This document shows positions 4,701 to 5,490 of a stretch of 5,490 nucleotides of DNA, one piece after another. The notes beneath the pieces are model-generated. The model did not search any database. It worked only from the letters and a program-made list of their open reading frames with translations, and had not been told where the DNA came from. The position numbers were made by a program, and so were the translations under genes. The stretch lies in contig JAGDBR010000306.1 in NCBI GenBank assembly GCA_017958935.1, positions 1-5,490 of the forward strand. The letters are read 5' to 3'. Each line of letters starts with the position of its first letter. Position 1 is the first letter of the stretch. Source of the DNA: Lachnospiraceae bacterium. Lineage in GTDB: Bacteria; Bacillota_A; Clostridia; Lachnospirales; Lachnospiraceae.

Positions 4701-5490
4701 ATGTACGCCGCGGTCGTCATTGACATCAAAAACAAAGAAGTCGACAGACCTTTCACCTACAGGATCCCTGCCTGTCTGCAGGACAGGATCGCCGTGGGAA
4801 GCGCCGTCCGCGTACCGTTCGGTGCCGGGAACCGGATCCGCACGGGCTACGTCGTGAGCCTCGACGAGAGGACGGATCTGCCGGAAGAAAAGCTCAAGGA
4901 CGTCGACAGTCTGCCCGAAAAGGCCGCGAACGTCGACGACGACCTTTTAAAGCTTGCGATCTGGATGCGCTACCGCTACGGCGGCTCGCTGTACCAGGCG
5001 ATCTCCACGGTCATTCCGAACAAGGTGCAGGTGGAGGCCCGGAAACTGCGTGAATTCGTGTTCACCGGGACGGAAGAGGACCTCGAACGAGAGACCGAGG
5101 CCGCCCGGAAGAAAAGGGCTTACGCGCGGCTTCGGCTGCTGGAAGCGTTTGCCGAGAAGCGGATCCTGCCGGCGGACATCGTCCGCGACCGGCTGCAGAT
5201 CACCGCGGTCACGCTGAAGAGCCTGACCGAAAAGGGACTCGTCGAAGTCCGGACCGTACAGAACGGCCTGACGGCGGGACAGCGGCCCGGAGGACACGGG
5301 CTTTCCGTCGAGCTGAACGCGGAACAGCGGGAGGCGGTGCGGTCGATCCTCGCGGACGGGCGGACCGGACATCTTCTTTACGGGATCACGGGCTCCGGGA
5401 AGACCGAGGTCTATCTGAAGCTGATCGGGAGGATCCTGGAAGAGGGGAAGGAAGCCATCGTGCTGATCCCCGAGATCGCCCTGACCTATC
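4701..5490 (+). CDS. priA: primosomal protein N' PriA, replication-restart helicase (5' part; runs off the window)
   Basis: PriA recognises abandoned replication forks, unwinds the lagging strand 3' to 5' and starts reloading of the replicative helicase. The first 263 codons are present and open to the edge. From the N terminus: the 3'-DNA-binding domain (about 1-100, MYAAVVIDIKNKEVDRPFTY and onward); a charged linker; a winged-helix-like region around 135-190; and then the helicase core with LNAEQREAV (205-213), Walker A GITGSGKT (228-235) and PEIALT (257-262), the family's motif Ia. Full-length members have about 730-820 residues, so roughly two thirds is missing because the window ends, not because the gene is broken. 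GGAG (4690-4693) lies seven bases before the ATG. An ATG at 4684 is out of frame. The extended -10 promoter makes it the first gene of its own transcript. Confidence 0.95.
   Translation, partial: MYAAVVIDIKNKEVDRPFTYRIPACLQDRIAVGSAVRVPFGAGNRIRTGYVVSLDERTDLPEEKLKDVDSLPEKAANVDDDLLKLAIWMRYRYGGSLYQAISTVIPNKVQVEARKLREFVFTGTEEDLERETEAARKKRAYARLRLLEAFAEKRILPADIVRDRLQITAVTLKSLTEKGLVEVRTVQNGLTAGQRPGGHGLSVELNAEQREAVRSILADGRTGHLLYGITGSGKTEVYLKLIGRILEEGKEAIVLIPEIALTY

Noticed and set aside
4185..4857. Forward open frames at 4185-4670 and 4591-4857 crossing the uraA end, the terminator and the priA start
   Set aside because: They read through a strong terminator hairpin and overlap uraA and priA out of frame. 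The second one starts inside the terminator stem.
1..5490. Search for a mobile element, CRISPR array, phage gene, defence system or transfer signature
   Set aside because: No transposase, integrase or toxin-like reading frame, no regularly spaced direct repeats and no tRNA-adjacent attachment duplication were seen. Base composition looks uniform across the genes.

Overview
The window looks like chromosomal housekeeping DNA from a GC-rich member of the Bacillota (Firmicutes). Three things point there. It holds a PyrR-type RNA attenuator in front of pyrR. Genes have strong AGGAGG-like ribosome binding sites and consensus sigma-A-type promoters. The PyrR, Upp and permease proteins resemble Bacillus and Clostridium-type homologues. 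Third codon positions are mostly G or C, unusually GC-rich for this phylum. The exact class cannot be fixed from the window.

Layout, left to right. Bases 3-32 may hold the last codons of an upstream gene. radA (74-1453, +) follows and runs into a symmetrical hairpin at 1455-1481. That hairpin is shared with a convergent tRNA-Glu(CTC) gene (1491-1562, -), which has its own promoter at 1582-1610. A divergent promoter at 1671-1699 drives upp (1750-2421, +). A separate promoter at 2474-2501 starts a transcript whose leader is a PyrR-responsive attenuator (2523-2619). This transcript carries pyrR (2637-3173) and the uracil permease gene uraA (3223-4548), and a long terminator hairpin closes it at 4576-4621. 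A third + strand promoter (4643-4671) serves priA, which starts at 4701 and runs off the right edge.

How the genes work together. UraA imports uracil, and Upp converts uracil plus PRPP to UMP. PyrR senses UMP/UTP and closes the attenuator when pyrimidine nucleotides are plentiful, shutting down itself and the permease. This is a compact uracil-salvage locus with no de novo pyrimidine genes beside it. radA and priA flank it as unrelated DNA-repair and replication-restart genes.

I see no mobile element, CRISPR array, phage gene or clear new system. The points most worth a second look are in the regulatory DNA: an attenuator whose PyrR-binding loop departs from the textbook form, and a TGCATT-n-CCGG motif that occurs twice (inverted) at the pyrR promoter and once at the priA promoter.
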